Source of the DNA: Diphasiastrum complanatum
Taxonomy: Eukaryota > Streptophyta > Lycopodiopsida > Lycopodiales > Lycopodiaceae
Length of the DNA stretch: 64,000 nt
Direction of reading: 5' to 3'
NCBI GenBank assembly: GCA_029204225.1
Contig: CM055104.1
Location: 46,360,933-46,424,932, forward strand
The notes below the pieces were generated by a model that saw only the letters and a program-made list of their open reading frames with translations, had not been told where the DNA came from and ran no database searches. Position 1 is the stretch's first letter, and every line of letters begins with the position of its first letter. Positions 31,101 through 35,953 of this stretch are shown one piece after another. The position numbers and the translations under genes were made by a program.

Positions 31101-32987
31101 AGTAATCCTCTGTATAAAAAATACGTTTTTTTTTTCAAGGGCCCGTTCCGGAACAGAACGCGTTCCGTTCCGGAACGGGCAACTAAGGTCCGTAATATTG
31201 GTCCCAAGCTTGTTGCATTGGTCAATATTGGTAGTCAGACAACTCGCATTCATGCTCCCACCGTCCCTGTCTCCCACCCACTCCTTGTTGAAGTAGCCTG
31301 TAACCAGTTCTTACTCCTTTTAGAGTACTCATATGCTTCGCACTCTCCTGTATTAAATAGGTACTTTCTCTTCACATGCTGACTTTTATACTATTCCTAT
31401 TGAGCAGTATGATATTATACTTGGTGTTGATTGGTTTGCCTCTTTAGGAGATGTTACTTCATTCTAGCTGAACAGCGTATCTCTGTCGTAGTTGTTAATT
31501 CTTCGTTTATTTTACTTGGTATCGATTCGATTGCTGATCATAACCTTATGATTGCCAAGCAAGTGGTTATAGCAGTAAAAGAAGTTAGAGTTTAATGTTT
31601 TAAGAACAAACAGCAAGGCAGCTATTTGTAATGACGAATTGCACAAATCTTATCCAAGAGATAGGAACTTGGCCATTAAATTTTCAAATACAAATGTTCG
31701 TGGCAGAAGGGTTTTCAGTTTACTTTTCTAATTTGAGGAATGGTCACTGAATTATACTATAAGTGTTATTTATATGTGACCTGGAGGTTTGTATTGAAGT
31801 CTAAGATCTTCATGTTTTCTTTGACTTCAAATGGGTTCTTAATTTTGATAAGCTGTGCTCCATGTAAGTAGTTAGTCAATATGTGGGTCATTCTTTGGGT
31901 TGAACAGGTACTTATGGAAGAGGACCTAGCAAGGAGTTCACCAGTTCCATGGTACTCACCTCTCGATACAAGCCGCCTTTCATTGTCCAGTTTTCGGCTT
32001 ACTACTGTGGGACGCTTCCTCACTCGTAGCCTGGTATGACAATGTTGTAGGAATGGTGTGTTGGATTGTGCTAAACTTCAGGATTTTGTATCTTGACAGA
32101 AACTAAGATAATGTTCATGACATGTTGTGAAGGTTCAAGTCCTGGAAAGATTGAAGCTAGCTCCTGAAGGAAGTGTACGAGTTAGCTCATTTTTGGAAAA
32201 AGCTGCAGATAGTCTTGTTGAAGGGGGCAGGTTTGTCTGCTTCTATTGTGATACTGGATATTATTTTGTTCTGCAATTTATGCTGGTTTTATGTTATTTT
32301 CAAGAAATTACTTAGTACAGTAGTGGTGCTACAAGTGAACATGTCTTGGATATTATATGTTTGTTAAAAGGGGATGCTTATTGGGCATTAATGGGAGGTA
32401 GAGTTTCTTTTATTCCTTGGTTGTTGCAACAAGGAGCTGGACTAGTCTCGTTGTGATTAGATCAAATTCGATCACGTTTGTGAAAGTGTAAGCTTATATC
32501 TTGTCTATCTGAAAATTTATGCAATCTCATTCAGCGGGACTATGAAGTAGAATCTTAAATGCCGTACCTGGTAACTTGGTAAAGAACACTGATTACAAGC
32601 AATGAATGTAAGTTGGAGGACACACGAGCAAGTCTATCATGGTTGTTTTTGGCATTGAGTGAAGATACCAGATGATGACATTCTGTTGAAGAAATTGTTT
32701 GATTCGCTGATTGCATTGTCAATGTTTTTGTTTCTACTTAGCAATGTGAAAAGTGTCCAACTACATATTACCGGTTATAACCATCACTTCTAGGAACAGC
32801 TTAAATATGTCCTGCAAAGTCATATACAGTTTTTCTGTTCATGATGACACACTATGCTAGAGATTTAATATGCTAGAGGTTTAAGTGATTGAGGATTCTC
32901 TAAATGGTTGAAATGTTGGAATTTCCTTGCAGGAAAGAGATCTTCACAGCTATGTATTTCTTCGTTGTTCGGAAACCCTTAAAATGA
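2020..32987 (+). CDS. SMT1: sterol C-24 methyltransferase (SMT1 type), split gene, 5' end off window
   Basis: SAM-dependent methyltransferase that adds a methyl group to C-24 of the sterol side chain (cycloartenol in plants), the entry step to phytosterols at the ER. Exons 2020-2093, 11702-11786, 11887-11942, 13562-13616, 13865-13912, 14309-14392, 14548-14664, 14991-15074, 31908-32033, 32133-32230 and 32933-32987 join in frame (882 nt, 293 aa plus TGA), each bounded by AG and GT. Motifs in order: [12 protein letters not shown] (sterol region I), [10 protein letters not shown] (SAM site), [16 protein letters not shown] (region II), YEWCMTD (region III), ELGNGLPDI (region IV), C-terminus MYFFVVRKP. 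The SFHFA and FFVVRKP ends fit SMT1 better than SMT2. No frame break is seen, so the gene is probably functional despite 9.6-kb and 16.8-kb transposon-filled introns. About 45 N-terminal residues are missing at the left edge. Confidence 0.95.
5573..5978 (+). repeat. Copia 5' LTR (probable)
   Basis: The right boundary is good: the sequence ends in CATCA directly before a tRNA-iMet-type primer site. The left boundary (TGTTGAAGAG at 5573) is chosen from the TG...CA rule only. It contains a CT microsatellite at 5801-5827. No matching 3' LTR is seen in the window. Confidence 0.6.
5979..5990 (+). other. primer binding site TGGTATCAGAGC
   Basis: Classic initiator-Met-tRNA-complementary primer site of plant Copia elements, immediately after the LTR end and about 430 bp upstream of the gag start at 6424. 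Confidence 0.8.
6769..7578. mobile_element. non-autonomous hAT-like element, 810 bp
   Basis: Perfect 13-bp terminal inverted repeats CATAGTTGCAGCG (6769-6781, and inverted at 7566-7578) are flanked by an 8-bp direct duplication CTCTCAAG (6761-6768 and 7579-7586), the duplication size of hAT elements. Subterminal regions are rich in AATCGCGATT/CGATTCGCG motifs in both orientations. The core holds two A-runs and a G-rich block (7140-7320). No transposase ORF is present. Confidence 0.85.
7140..7325. repeat. G-rich block inside the hAT-like element
   Basis: Many runs of 4-7 G in short imperfect repeats of the GGGGGTTCGGGGG / GGGGGGCAACGCCCCCC type. Several GGGG tracts within 10 bp of each other could form G-quadruplexes on +, and GCCCCCC/GGGGGGC pairs could form hairpins. 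No coding function seen. Confidence 0.6.
8430..8990 (+). pseudogene. LINE reverse transcriptase relic
   Basis: Degenerate but ordered LINE RT peptides: [10 protein letters not shown] (8535-8565), [18 protein letters not shown] (8630-8690), [11 protein letters not shown] (catalytic YxDD box, about 8763-8795), [14 protein letters not shown] (8941-8985). These align in order with the better preserved RT at 16.2-16.87 kb ([46 protein letters not shown]). Stops and frameshifts are frequent. Same LINE family as the copies at 16.2 and 56.0 kb. Confidence 0.75.
9152..9445 (-). pseudogene. Ty3/gypsy integrase core relic
   Basis: A minus-strand open frame of 97 codons reads [32 protein letters not shown] and [18 protein letters not shown], the middle of a Ty3/gypsy integrase with the second catalytic Asp in SDRD. 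The TERxN glutamate region is missing and the frame ends, so only a fragment remains. Confidence 0.85.
9890..9945 (-). repeat. Copia LTR-like segment, inverted
   Basis: About 45 bp reading CCATGGTTACACA...GACCTTTTGGGTCAAAG...CCTATGG is the reverse complement of a segment inside the Copia LTRs at 17990-18020 and 29725-29755. It suggests a minus-strand LTR of a related Copia family in 9.5-10.3 kb, but element ends could not be placed. Confidence 0.5.
11490..11574. repeat. (CT)n microsatellite with LINE-type AATAAAGC tail
   Basis: A pure CT tract (about 11515-11574) follows GGACATTAATAAAGCT. The same TTAATAAAGC-then-CT arrangement occurs at 15826-15910 and, diverged, at 50100-50140, suggesting the tract is the 3' tail of a LINE-type insertion. 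Confidence 0.65.
11702..11786 (+). CDS. SMT1: SMT1 exon, [12 protein letters not shown]
   Basis: Encodes (R)[19 protein letters not shown] then HLQLKPGMK. Acceptor TTATGTGCAG ends at 11701; donor GTGTAG at 11787. Phase 2 in, phase 0 out. Confidence 0.93.
11887..11942 (+). CDS. SMT1: SMT1 exon, SAM-binding motif
   Basis: Encodes [18 protein letters not shown] plus two bases of Ser; the glycine-rich [10 protein letters not shown] loop binds S-adenosylmethionine. Acceptor GTCCAG ends at 11886; donor GTTGTA at 11943. The intron before it is only 100 bp. Confidence 0.95.
11943..13561 (+). other. 1.6-kb SMT1 intron, nothing recognised
   Basis: GT-AG intron. Short open frames on both strands (for example near 12250-12570 minus and 12628-12864 plus) show no recognisable domain. 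No transposon ends were seen. Confidence 0.5.
13562..13616 (+). CDS. SMT1: SMT1 exon, GLNNNEYQ
   Basis: Completes Ser then encodes [26 protein letters not shown] is diagnostic of sterol methyltransferases. Acceptor ATTGCAG ends at 13561; donor GTAAGC at 13617. Confidence 0.95.
13865..13912 (+). CDS. SMT1: SMT1 exon, [10 protein letters not shown]
   Basis: Encodes [16 protein letters not shown]. Acceptor TTTCAG ends at 13864; donor GTGCAC at 13913. From memory plant SMT1 usually reads ELNR.AGVD.TC here, so the KKYGVEE variant is slightly unusual. Confidence 0.9.
14309..14392 (+). CDS. SMT1: SMT1 exon, IEATCHAP (region II)
   Basis: Encodes [17 protein letters not shown] then [11 protein letters not shown]. 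Acceptor GATGCAG ends at 14308; donor GTCAGT at 14393; phase 0 at both ends. Confidence 0.95.
14548..14664 (+). CDS. SMT1: SMT1 exon, YEWCMTD (region III)
   Basis: Encodes [39 protein letters not shown]. Acceptor TGATAG ends at 14547; donor GTGCAG at 14665. Confidence 0.95.
14991..15074 (+). CDS. SMT1: SMT1 exon, ELGNGLPDI (region IV)
   Basis: Encodes [18 protein letters not shown] then [10 protein letters not shown]. Acceptor GATCAG ends at 14990; donor GTACTA at 15075 opens the 16.8-kb intron. Confidence 0.95.
15580..16187 (+). repeat. tandem pair of LINE-like 3' ends, each with a (CT)n tail
   Basis: Two copies of a unit of about 270-300 bp, 15607-15905 and 15918-16185. Each runs CCCGGGTTGTGGGCATTGG ... 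GTTATACCTRGCCCGGG ... TTGGTCTTATGCACCCA ... GGTGCCCAAAAGAT.TTAATAAA and ends in a long CT tract (15838-15911, 16138-16184). The doublet CCCGGGTTGTGGGC also repeats within each unit. The layout is that of tandem 3' UTR copies with a simple-repeat tail, directly 5' of a LINE RT fragment. Confidence 0.7.
16197..16875 (+). pseudogene. LINE reverse transcriptase domain fragment
   Basis: 5'-truncated LINE ORF2: [116 protein letters not shown]. The YADD box lies at 16638-16649. Stops interrupt after RDRGF (16410) and near 16580, and one before 16797, so it is dead. No endonuclease precedes it; it starts right after a CT tail. GVKQ-x-CPLSP plus YADD mark a non-LTR RT. Confidence 0.9.
16895..17170 (+). 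pseudogene. LINE ORF1 fragment (RNA-binding domain)
   Basis: Reads [65 protein letters not shown]. The end matches the ORF1 C-terminal signature seen at 49.7, 59.8 and 63.4 kb ([15 protein letters not shown]). Its place downstream of an RT fragment on the same strand reverses normal ORF1-ORF2 order, so it is a separate insertion or rearrangement with a join near 16880-16895. Confidence 0.7.
17400..17935 (+). pseudogene. Ty3/gypsy gag fragment (left part of split element)
   Basis: [11 protein letters not shown] and [17 protein letters not shown] then, after a +1 shift, [20 protein letters not shown] match a plant Ty3/gypsy Gag capsid region. It is cut at about 17942 by the Copia 5' LTR. The protease part of what looks like the same-orientation element appears at 30.5-31.5 kb, beyond the Copia. 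Confidence 0.7.
17943..18384 (+). repeat. Copia 5' LTR
   Basis: Shared with 29677-30070 from GTTAGAAATAAATGACTATG through GGGCGCCCAGCCTC. Ends TCCTACA directly before the primer site. The first base is altered (CGGTTAG against TGTTAG in the 3' copy). Includes a short CT tract near 18278-18295. Confidence 0.92.
18385..18396 (+). other. primer binding site TGGTATCAGAGC
   Basis: Immediately follows the 5' LTR; initiator-Met-tRNA-type primer site as in most plant Copia elements. Confidence 0.9.
19097..19841 (+). pseudogene. Copia gag, frameshifted
   Basis: Begins [19 protein letters not shown] at 19097 with a Ser/Pro-rich start, then [21 protein letters not shown] -1/+1 shift near 19335 moves to [20 protein letters not shown] and a further break near 19525 follows NSLP. 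The nucleocapsid knuckle [17 protein letters not shown] (CX2CX4HX4C, 19737-19787) is intact in a third frame. Gag would package element RNA; here it cannot be made as one chain. Confidence 0.85.
19842..22082 (+). CDS. Copia pol: protease, integrase, RT N-terminus (746 aa)
   Basis: Longest open frame of the Copia. In order: protease IDSGATRHM (about residues 50-58); GAG-pre-integrase HHCC (HARFGHLNF ... CEGCILGKF, about 187-230); integrase core with D in [10 protein letters not shown] in CTDPGGEY (the usual TDRGGEY Arg is Pro) and E in [10 protein letters not shown] start [29 protein letters not shown] and [17 protein letters not shown]. It ends at TAA where other elements read a Tyr codon, but the same frame goes on. 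Confidence 0.95.
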   Translation: MEQELEASGDLFNQDYAFVSNIASTSTTTSMRNSDSVLQVADFQPIEWVIDSGATRHMTSRKEAFTKLVKVQNGSKVQCADDASYSIHGIGIVAIILPNGEEKYIKNVLYVPGIKKNLLSVSAMLKQGLVVEFKEDKCLVKDPKRSLLIIVSGTVHAGLFIMDTYERRIPSTCLVASTSQSLELAELWHARFGHLNFASLKKLKTFNMVEDIPTIEQPEGHVCEGCILGKFQKKPFPIDGTIRVLDKFDLVHSDVCGPMKIESIGKCIYFVTFIDDFSRFTWIYPMKAKSEVFQRYKDFLAMVENQFGHSLKTLCTDPGGEYIKNTFSAFLREKEILHQMTTPYTPQQNGVAERKNRTLMEMARCMLKAKGLPHKFWAEAVITAAYISNRCPTRALKVLTPYEVWYGKKPTISHFCIFGCMAYAFVPDKLRTKLEDKGVKCIFVGYSSESKGYRLFNLSTNKIIVSRDVHFDEKNSLDVAPTHILKGDNPHSVNVEVFPDLVPSSIVGDKGQQSTSFDLPNASSSLEPNVHQEPPVVAQNQPAGTVGQGPVLEDLGQPSAVSEDLGQQIVRIDMAVGQPKTVPRWLLSSLRDSKVSSFYDGKTLDYVDFSDFALTSHGNVAEEPVFYEQAKGVKCWEDAMQDEYDSLMKNQIWVLVDLPHGKKAIGSKWVYKIKYKANGTIERYKARLVAKGYAQQKGIDYDEIFPPTARMTTVRVVTSLAAHFGWRLRQLDIKTAFLNGDLNEEV
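22083..22762 (+). pseudogene. Copia pol: RT C-terminal half, broken
   Basis: After the in-frame TAA the frame continues [27 protein letters not shown] and [17 protein letters not shown] (Copia YVDD catalytic box, about 22290). A frameshift near 22440 leads to [32 protein letters not shown] and [14 protein letters not shown]. It is then cut at 22743 by the chromovirus insertion. RNase H resumes at 29131. Confidence 0.93.
22748..23104 (-). repeat. chromovirus 3' LTR
   Basis: On + starts TGTAATACATCC and ends GAGCTCGTAACA, so on the coding strand TGTTACGAGCTC ... GGATGTATTACA. Abuts the polypurine tract at 23105. Confidence 0.95.
23105..23120 (-). other. polypurine tract
   Basis: Minus strand reads CTTAAGGGGGAGGGAG directly before the LTR TG; it would prime plus-strand DNA synthesis. 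Confidence 0.9.
23116..23490 (-). CDS. chromovirus integrase C-terminus with chromodomain
   Basis: Encodes [31 protein letters not shown] and the chromodomain [17 protein letters not shown], thought to steer integration by reading histone marks. It is in the same frame as the integrase ORF and is cut off from it only by one TGA codon at 23491-23493. Confidence 0.93.
   Translation of the reverse strand: MCAKLSPRYCGPFTISRRLGTYELELSHSSKVFPVFHVSQLRKALARSDNLVGDSVLVLPLDPQQPPHEPEEILDSRETQTRHTLYREYLVKWNDQPVENATWERGSVLRKIFPDFVLEDQDGS
23491..25347 (-). CDS. chromovirus RNase H and integrase (618 codons)
   Basis: RNase [58 protein letters not shown]. Integrase: zinc site [12 protein letters not shown] with CQKCQVNKA; core [22 protein letters not shown] and [13 protein letters not shown] (D, D, E all present). 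A spacer between RNase H and integrase is rich in Asp/Glu/Ser (about 24530-24620). The reading enters from the RT frame by a frameshift near 25340. Confidence 0.95.
   Translation of the reverse strand: MAETSEYLELQIFLGLAGYYRRFVKEYAQIAVPMTNLLKGKGKEFIWESAQQKSFDALKTALATAPVLKVVDPNQPFVVETDASDFAVGAVLTQSGRPVAFESKKLEPAQTRYSAYEKELFSIVHALKTWRHNLYGANFEVLTDHESLRYLCNQPELRGRKARWAELMQEFDMSIRYRRGKFNTVADALSRMPMINELSFTQIRNELLESLRGKCQHDAFFSIIWNSVQNRQLQTPEPVPGAGASSSKNTAASVEDDDESEYTSSDDVEDSKPVLPKQTPVVEGQLTQGFKWKQYSIQDEYLLYRDRVCVPNSEDYRQQVLYECHDNPSAGHPGIQKTYELLRRQFFWPNMKKDVHQYVTSCQKCQVNKAERLKAGGLLHPLEIPAGKWESISMDFIVGLPKTQKGNDATWVTVDRLTKMAHFIPIKTTVRAPEFARLFVDGLFKLYGLPSGIVSDRDSKFTGNFWRAVFHHLHTKLNMSTTDHPQTEGLTERVNQVLEDMLRAYVSKKQTNWEEYLSILEFAYNSTKHSATGYSPFMLMYGFQPRSPTAVGFKQEKVEAARNFLEDLNQMIEHAKRSIRQSQDRARHYADPHRRDVQFSTGEKVYLRVPVDSKTLKS
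25257..26276 (-). CDS. chromovirus reverse transcriptase
   Basis: [101 protein letters not shown] (catalytic FLDD, about 25545-25560). The RT is complete up to the SWLRPQNI segment, where a frameshift separates it from RNase H (AGYYRRF). Same frame as the upstream protease, separated by one TAG. Confidence 0.95.
   Translation of the reverse strand: MHGEHDVPNSPMVCSSEFCQLIGDEDHQVFLCDFQFIPEVSISSSIQQKISKLETLFSKFKDVFPEDLPHGLPPSREVDHVINLVPGTAPVSKPPYRVSRTEDEEITRQLTDYLGKGQIQTNSSPWASPVLLVKKKEGSMRLCVDYRALNKVTIKNKYPMPRADEVFDQLDGAKFFSKIKLRSGYHQVRIKSEDVSKTAFRTRHGHYEFKVMPFGLTNAPATFMTLMNSVLRPYLGKFVVVFLDDILVYSKTRKEHLKHLRKVFRLLRKHKLYAKQSKCEFFVEEVAYLGHIISSNGIKMDPNKVKAILSWLRPQNIWNFRSFLVWRDITDDLSRNMLR
26319..27182 (-). 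CDS. chromovirus Gag C-terminus, zinc knuckle and protease
   Basis: [16 protein letters not shown] is a Gag capsid end; [15 protein letters not shown] (CX2CX4HX4C) is the nucleocapsid knuckle; the protease has [15 protein letters not shown], with DDGA where most have DSGA or DTGA, and [12 protein letters not shown]. It ends at TAG (26319-26321); the next codon on continues in frame into RT. A frameshift at 27122-27182 separates it from Gag N-terminus. Confidence 0.93.
   Translation of the reverse strand: MDDYQKIRGFVRGLKDEYKVEVQRNSPATLEQALRYAQIYDDSVGRKKARQQPLSEQPSQKDFQFKKKFLKRKKEDKFKSEAPQKRPSLIQPLKPDDFEKAKQERLCFVCMDKGHTVRQCPKGPFTKKDKKDKKQVHLVQTVCFPSDSAASEIKVYHEDHEHCCQLTSAMLARPFSFGPHDLVRMHGKVGNQSVRVMVDDGATHNFINHTLVKKLKLPEVPSQHRYIVSLAKGEDKKIWETMVSKLNLGIQGYQDEINFQIMHLDRTDIVLGRDWLYSLGPSLHRNY
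27122..27835 (-). CDS. chromovirus Gag N-terminal half
   Basis: Starts [19 protein letters not shown]; an acidic coiled-coil-like part ([20 protein letters not shown]) leads into the capsid segment [54 protein letters not shown], typical of plant chromovirus Gag. The start lies about 880 bp downstream of the primer site. Confidence 0.9.
   Translation of the reverse strand: MTTPQGHDQPQERGFDELETEALAYRKGKDPMEVEEQEQFAEELDELVTKEQFLQLVTEVDDLKLALANFKSSVDDSFAELKNLILSSAKGSLPSTSQLSPSPLPSVSGETLRSHPSVFKDLKPPTFNGEEEDRNADILQTFLSKWKNIHALKQTPDHLQAIEASLSLGPMAYKWWLNLQETGQTPWSWKAFEKAFLREFLPENELDRAWEAWERLKIWMTIRKSGDLSVASKMNIK
28699..28711 (-). other. chromovirus primer binding site
   Basis: Minus strand reads TGGTATCAGAGCC, complementary to initiator-Met tRNA 3' end, one base from the LTR-derived 61-bp repeat at 28713. 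Confidence 0.92.
28713..28773 (-). repeat. 61-bp tandem duplication of the LTR end
   Basis: 28713-28773 repeats the terminal 61 bp of the adjacent LTR (TGTAATACATCC ... CAACCTTGCCTAG), so the LTR-primer site junction carries a second LTR end. The other LTR has only one copy. Confidence 0.93.
28774..29130 (-). repeat. chromovirus 5' LTR
   Basis: Same length as 22748-23104; by eye about 6 substitutions. Followed by the target duplication TTTTT at 29131-29135. Confidence 0.95.
29131..29639 (+). CDS. Copia RNase H (resumed after nested insertion)
   Basis: [107 protein letters not shown] RNase H residues are visible (SDSDW, SSEGE, LSDSQ). Stop TAG at 29637-29639, then 37 bp to the 3' LTR. Confidence 0.95.
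29668..29676 (+). other. Copia polypurine tract
   Basis: AAGGAGGG immediately before the TGTTAG of the 3' LTR. Confidence 0.8.
29677..30070 (+). repeat. Copia 3' LTR, 3'-truncated
   Basis: Matches the 5' LTR up to CTTGTGGAGA and then diverges abruptly to ATATTTTTTTCAGCC; the last about 48 bp ending in TACA are missing, so the right end of the element was deleted or replaced. Confidence 0.9.
30094..30369. repeat. four copies of an 18-bp palindrome
   Basis: TAGCACGCCGGTGTGCTA (30094-30111), TAGCATGCCAGCATGCTA (30153-30170), TAGCATGCCGGCGTGCTA (30208-30225) and a weaker TAGCACACCATGTGCTA (30353-30369). The first three are spaced 55-59 bp. The second is a perfect 8+2+8 dyad. Confidence 0.75.
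30480..31490 (+). pseudogene. Ty3/gypsy protease region, split by a hAT-like element
   Basis: [15 protein letters not shown] ... QIRICVR runs to 30587 and continues in the same frame after the insertion as [20 protein letters not shown] (31193 on), then, after breaks, [20 protein letters not shown] (about 31395-31455). This is a gypsy aspartic protease; the active-site DTGS is NIGS, so it is dead. Same strand as the gag fragment at 17.4-17.9 kb; together they are probably one old element split by the Copia. Confidence 0.7.
30588..31187. mobile_element. non-autonomous hAT-like element, 600 bp
   Basis: Terminal inverted repeats CTTAGAAGCCCGTTCCG (left) and CTTAGTTGCCCGTTCCG (right, inverted; 15 of 17 match), flanked by 8-bp repeats GTCCGTAT (30580-30587) and GTCCGTAA (31188-31195). 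Subterminal GTTCCG/CGGAAC motifs recur in both orientations at both ends. No ORF. It sits inside the gypsy protease relic. Confidence 0.82.
31908..32033 (+). CDS. SMT1: SMT1 exon after the giant intron
   Basis: Encodes [42 protein letters not shown], matching the SMT1 SPVPWY...FRLT.VGR segment. Acceptor GAACAG ends at 31907; donor GTATGA at 32034. Confidence 0.95.
32133..32230 (+). CDS. SMT1: SMT1 exon, [13 protein letters not shown]
   Basis: Encodes [18 protein letters not shown] then [14 protein letters not shown] plus two bases of Arg. Acceptor TGTGAAG ends at 32132; donor GTTTGT at 32231. Confidence 0.95.
32933..32987 (+). CDS. SMT1: SMT1 terminal exon
   Basis: Completes Arg then encodes [17 protein letters not shown] and TGA (32985-32987). 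Acceptor CCTTGCAG ends at 32932. The MYFF..RKP end is characteristic of SMT1. Confidence 0.95.
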
Positions 32988-33800
32988 GCAGTAACTTGTA
33001 GATCTATTTCACCCCATTACATATAGGTTCAAACGGTACCTATTCTCAGCAGGAGAAATGCTATCTGCTCCATGTAGGACTCATGAAAATGCAAATGACT
33101 GCATAGGTTCAAGTTACTGGTTGAAATCACAAAAAGGTTTCTTGAGTTCAAATATTGTTAGATCATTCTTTCTTACACTATCAGAAATCAGCGAGATATC
33201 AGTTTATGTTTTAGCAGAGAATTTGTTTTTGAAGGAATCTCAACTTTGCACATCTCACAGCTTCCGAGATCTATGAAAATGGCTTCACTATTTATAAGAA
33301 AGCTGCATTTGTAAACTCTTATGTTCTTATATCAGATAGTAATTCAAGTTTATCTTCTAACGGATAACGTCTTTTATGATGTGTACAGAATATTTCACTT
33401 CAATGAATTTAAATTCTTTCAACTTTACTCTGGTGGTTGCATTTTCCATTTGCCTGTTAAATTGTTGAGAGAACTCACTAGAAATGATGTCACAACTACA
33501 TTTTAAGAGGAACTACACACTGGCTATTATTAACACCAAATCTGCTCAACGAAACCAATAAAGGAGTTGCACGCTTGAAACTATATGAGCTTGTGCTTGT
33601 GTCTTTTCTATCTACATGAAGCTAGATGGGAAGCAAAACAGGAACTTACTGATCTCTGTTTCTAAAGAGCTTGCTGTTTGGATCTAATGTTGTTGGGGAA
33701 GCTGTCTCAACGTCATCCCTTATCACAAGGATTTTTGACTAAAATTTTTAGGCTCAAAACTAATAAAGCTTTTTTACAAAGTTTTTTAATAGTTGTCCAT
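32988..33800. other. SMT1 3' UTR and intergenic sequence
   Basis: No recognisable gene. An AATAAA at about 33556 could be a polyadenylation signal, but it is far from the stop and unproven. Confidence 0.35.
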
Positions 33801-33914
33801 CGATGGACATGCTAAAAATGTAACTTTGAGAAAGTAGGCATACATCCTACCCAAAAGGCAGCAATGGATGGATTCTACACATCGCTTCAAAGGTACGTTG
33901 GCTGCAACGATGGT
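33801..33914 (+). repeat. direct repeat, left copy (possible pseudo-LTR)
   Basis: CGATGGACATGCTAAAAATG ... TTGAGAAAGTAGGCATACATCC ... GGCAGCAATGGATGGATTCTAC ... TTGGCTGCA; repeated with few changes at 35954-36076. No hammerhead ribozyme core (CTGATGA ... GAAA) seen on either strand. Confidence 0.88.
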
Positions 33915-34445
33915 ATACTAATCGCATTTCTATACATAATAATGCTTGTTTACTTCTGAAAAATAGAGTAGGGATGGTCCTATCCTTAAGGTATGCTATC
34001 TACTGAAACTTCAAAAAAGCAGACAATTTAACGTAATCCATAGACCTTATCTATACGCTTTTCTGCTCCTAAACGTAGCTAAGACCAATTTTTTTTGTCG
34101 TTATGATATAAAGAGAAAACATTTACGGAAACACAACAATGGCAGCCTCTCAAGAAGCCTCGTCTACAAACATTCAAGTATGACTTTCGTTATCGATTCG
34201 TTTGCGATGCACAAACAAGAATGGGATAAGTATTTCCTTATAGTGTAACATCTATGTCTCTTCAAAAATAAAAAATATTTTTTATTTTTTATTTTTTATT
34301 AATAAAGATGACTTTAGAAAAAAGATACTACTTCCCAAAAAGCATAATCAACTAAATGACTCTTTAAAGAAATCCTTGTCAAAACACTTAACAAGCTAAT
34401 GTGAATGAAGTTGCTTCCGAACTTTATGACAGTTGACTTAAACTT

Positions 34446-35830
34446 ATGAGACTTTCATCTTCTTATGCATTTTTGGACGAAAATACAAAAGAGAAACATG
34501 CTGATTTTTGTAAAGATACTGCATTAAGCTATATTAGAAAGGGTAAATGGCTTCATGGAAATATTGCTTCTCTTACTAAGAAAAGGATTGCCAATGATGA
34601 ACTACAATGGCTTACCAACTTTCTTTACGTAAACGGTGTCAATAAAGCACAACACAACCCATGCTCTCTGTGTAAATTCTTTGCACAAACATTGGCCATA
34701 CAAAGACTCAATAGTCCGGACTTTACTCCTTTTCCCAATGACTCCCGCATATATAATGGATATCATTACTAAGCTCTTACCAGAAATTTTCTTAGGGAAT
34801 GATTAAGGATTCATTTAGATGGATTACCAATGCTCACAACTGCTATTTTACCAGACTTGCCAAATTTCTCACATGAGCTCTTGGTATGTTGTCATCGTTC
34901 CTCATGGAAGGTGCAGGCCGTAAGGCAAATCCATACAAGAGTATGTATCCTAAGAGCAGATACAATTCAACATTGGCAATGTGAGTCATTTATGGACTTC
35001 TATCTAAATCTACCACCCTTGATTACCAACATATGACATTTCTAGATGTTACGAGAATATATCCTTAGATGGTCCCCAAAGGACTAAAAATTGTCATAAA
35101 AAAGGCAATGAAATATGCCTTCAAACATTCCGTACATTATCTACTTTATTATAAATGGAATCACATACGCGAAGAATTCAAATGGTCATGGAATAAAAAG
35201 CAATCACACGAATGGCACGCTCTTGATATAAATTTGCTTTATCAATGGAATGATCTCCTGATTAACTGTATCGTTGAACTAGGCAACAAAACTTGGAGAC
35301 AAGTATGTGGTATACCTATGGGTTTTTTGTGTTCACCCACATGGTGTAATTGGTATTTATCCTTCTTTGAAGCACAATTTATAAAGAGACTTGCCAGATT
35401 AGGCCTTAACACTTTTATGAATAACTTTATACATTCTTTTAGATACATTGATGACATTTGTTTCATCAATAACCCTAATATTGAGCTTTTATGGACAAAA
35501 CACAAATTAGAACTCCTAAAAATCCATTATGGATCTACTCTTTAGACTTTCTAGAAATATAAAAGAAAACGTCAAAATGTAACATTATCAGTTTTTTAAA
35601 TATATTTATTGCCTTTGACCAAAATTTTGGTCTAACACAACTCTTAAAGTTTGACAAAAGAAGAGAATTACCTTTTCCTTTTTTACAACACATACATCTG
35701 GCTTCGAATAGACCGATCTATAATTCATATAAGGTTATTGTTTCACAGGTTATTGCCACAATGTACTGTTGTAACAAACAAGATACATTCATAAAAGGTC
35801 GGAATTTTGAGAAAATGGTTTTATGAGGGA
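34446..35830 (+). pseudogene. Penelope-like reverse transcriptase, frameshifted
   Basis: N-terminal part 34446-34770 (KGKWLHGNIASLTKKRIAND, NPCSLCKFFAQTLAIQRL) is unassigned. RT motif A is TFLDVTRIYP (about 35038-35068, followed by a stop). The next 158 codons (35069-35545) hold KKAMKYAFKHS, WRQVCGIPMGFLCSPTWCN, YLSFFEAQFIKRLARLG and SFRYIDDICFINNPN. After a break, 35645-35830 gives KFDKRRELPFPFLQHIHL, ASNRPIYNSYKVIVSQV. Both catalytic boxes keep their Asp residues, but stops and shifts make it dead. Confidence 0.65.
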
Positions 35831-35953
35831 TTAACTATGTCTTATCATCAATAACTTACTTATGTCAGATTTCTATCCGGTTTTGTCTTACTCTTTACCA
35901 CATGATGTCGATTGTATTTTGGTGGGCAGTTAGCTATCCCTTACTTACTCTAC

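Larger units (their letters stand above)
15075..31907 (+). other. 16.8-kb SMT1 intron built of nested transposons
   Basis: Phase-0 GT-AG intron between AGFE and VLMEEDLA. It carries LINE tail repeats and LINE ORF pieces (15.6-17.2 kb), an old gypsy split by a Copia element, which is itself split by a chromovirus, and two small inverted-repeat structures near 30-31 kb. The short intron remainders are 15075-15570 and about 31500-31907. Confidence 0.93.
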
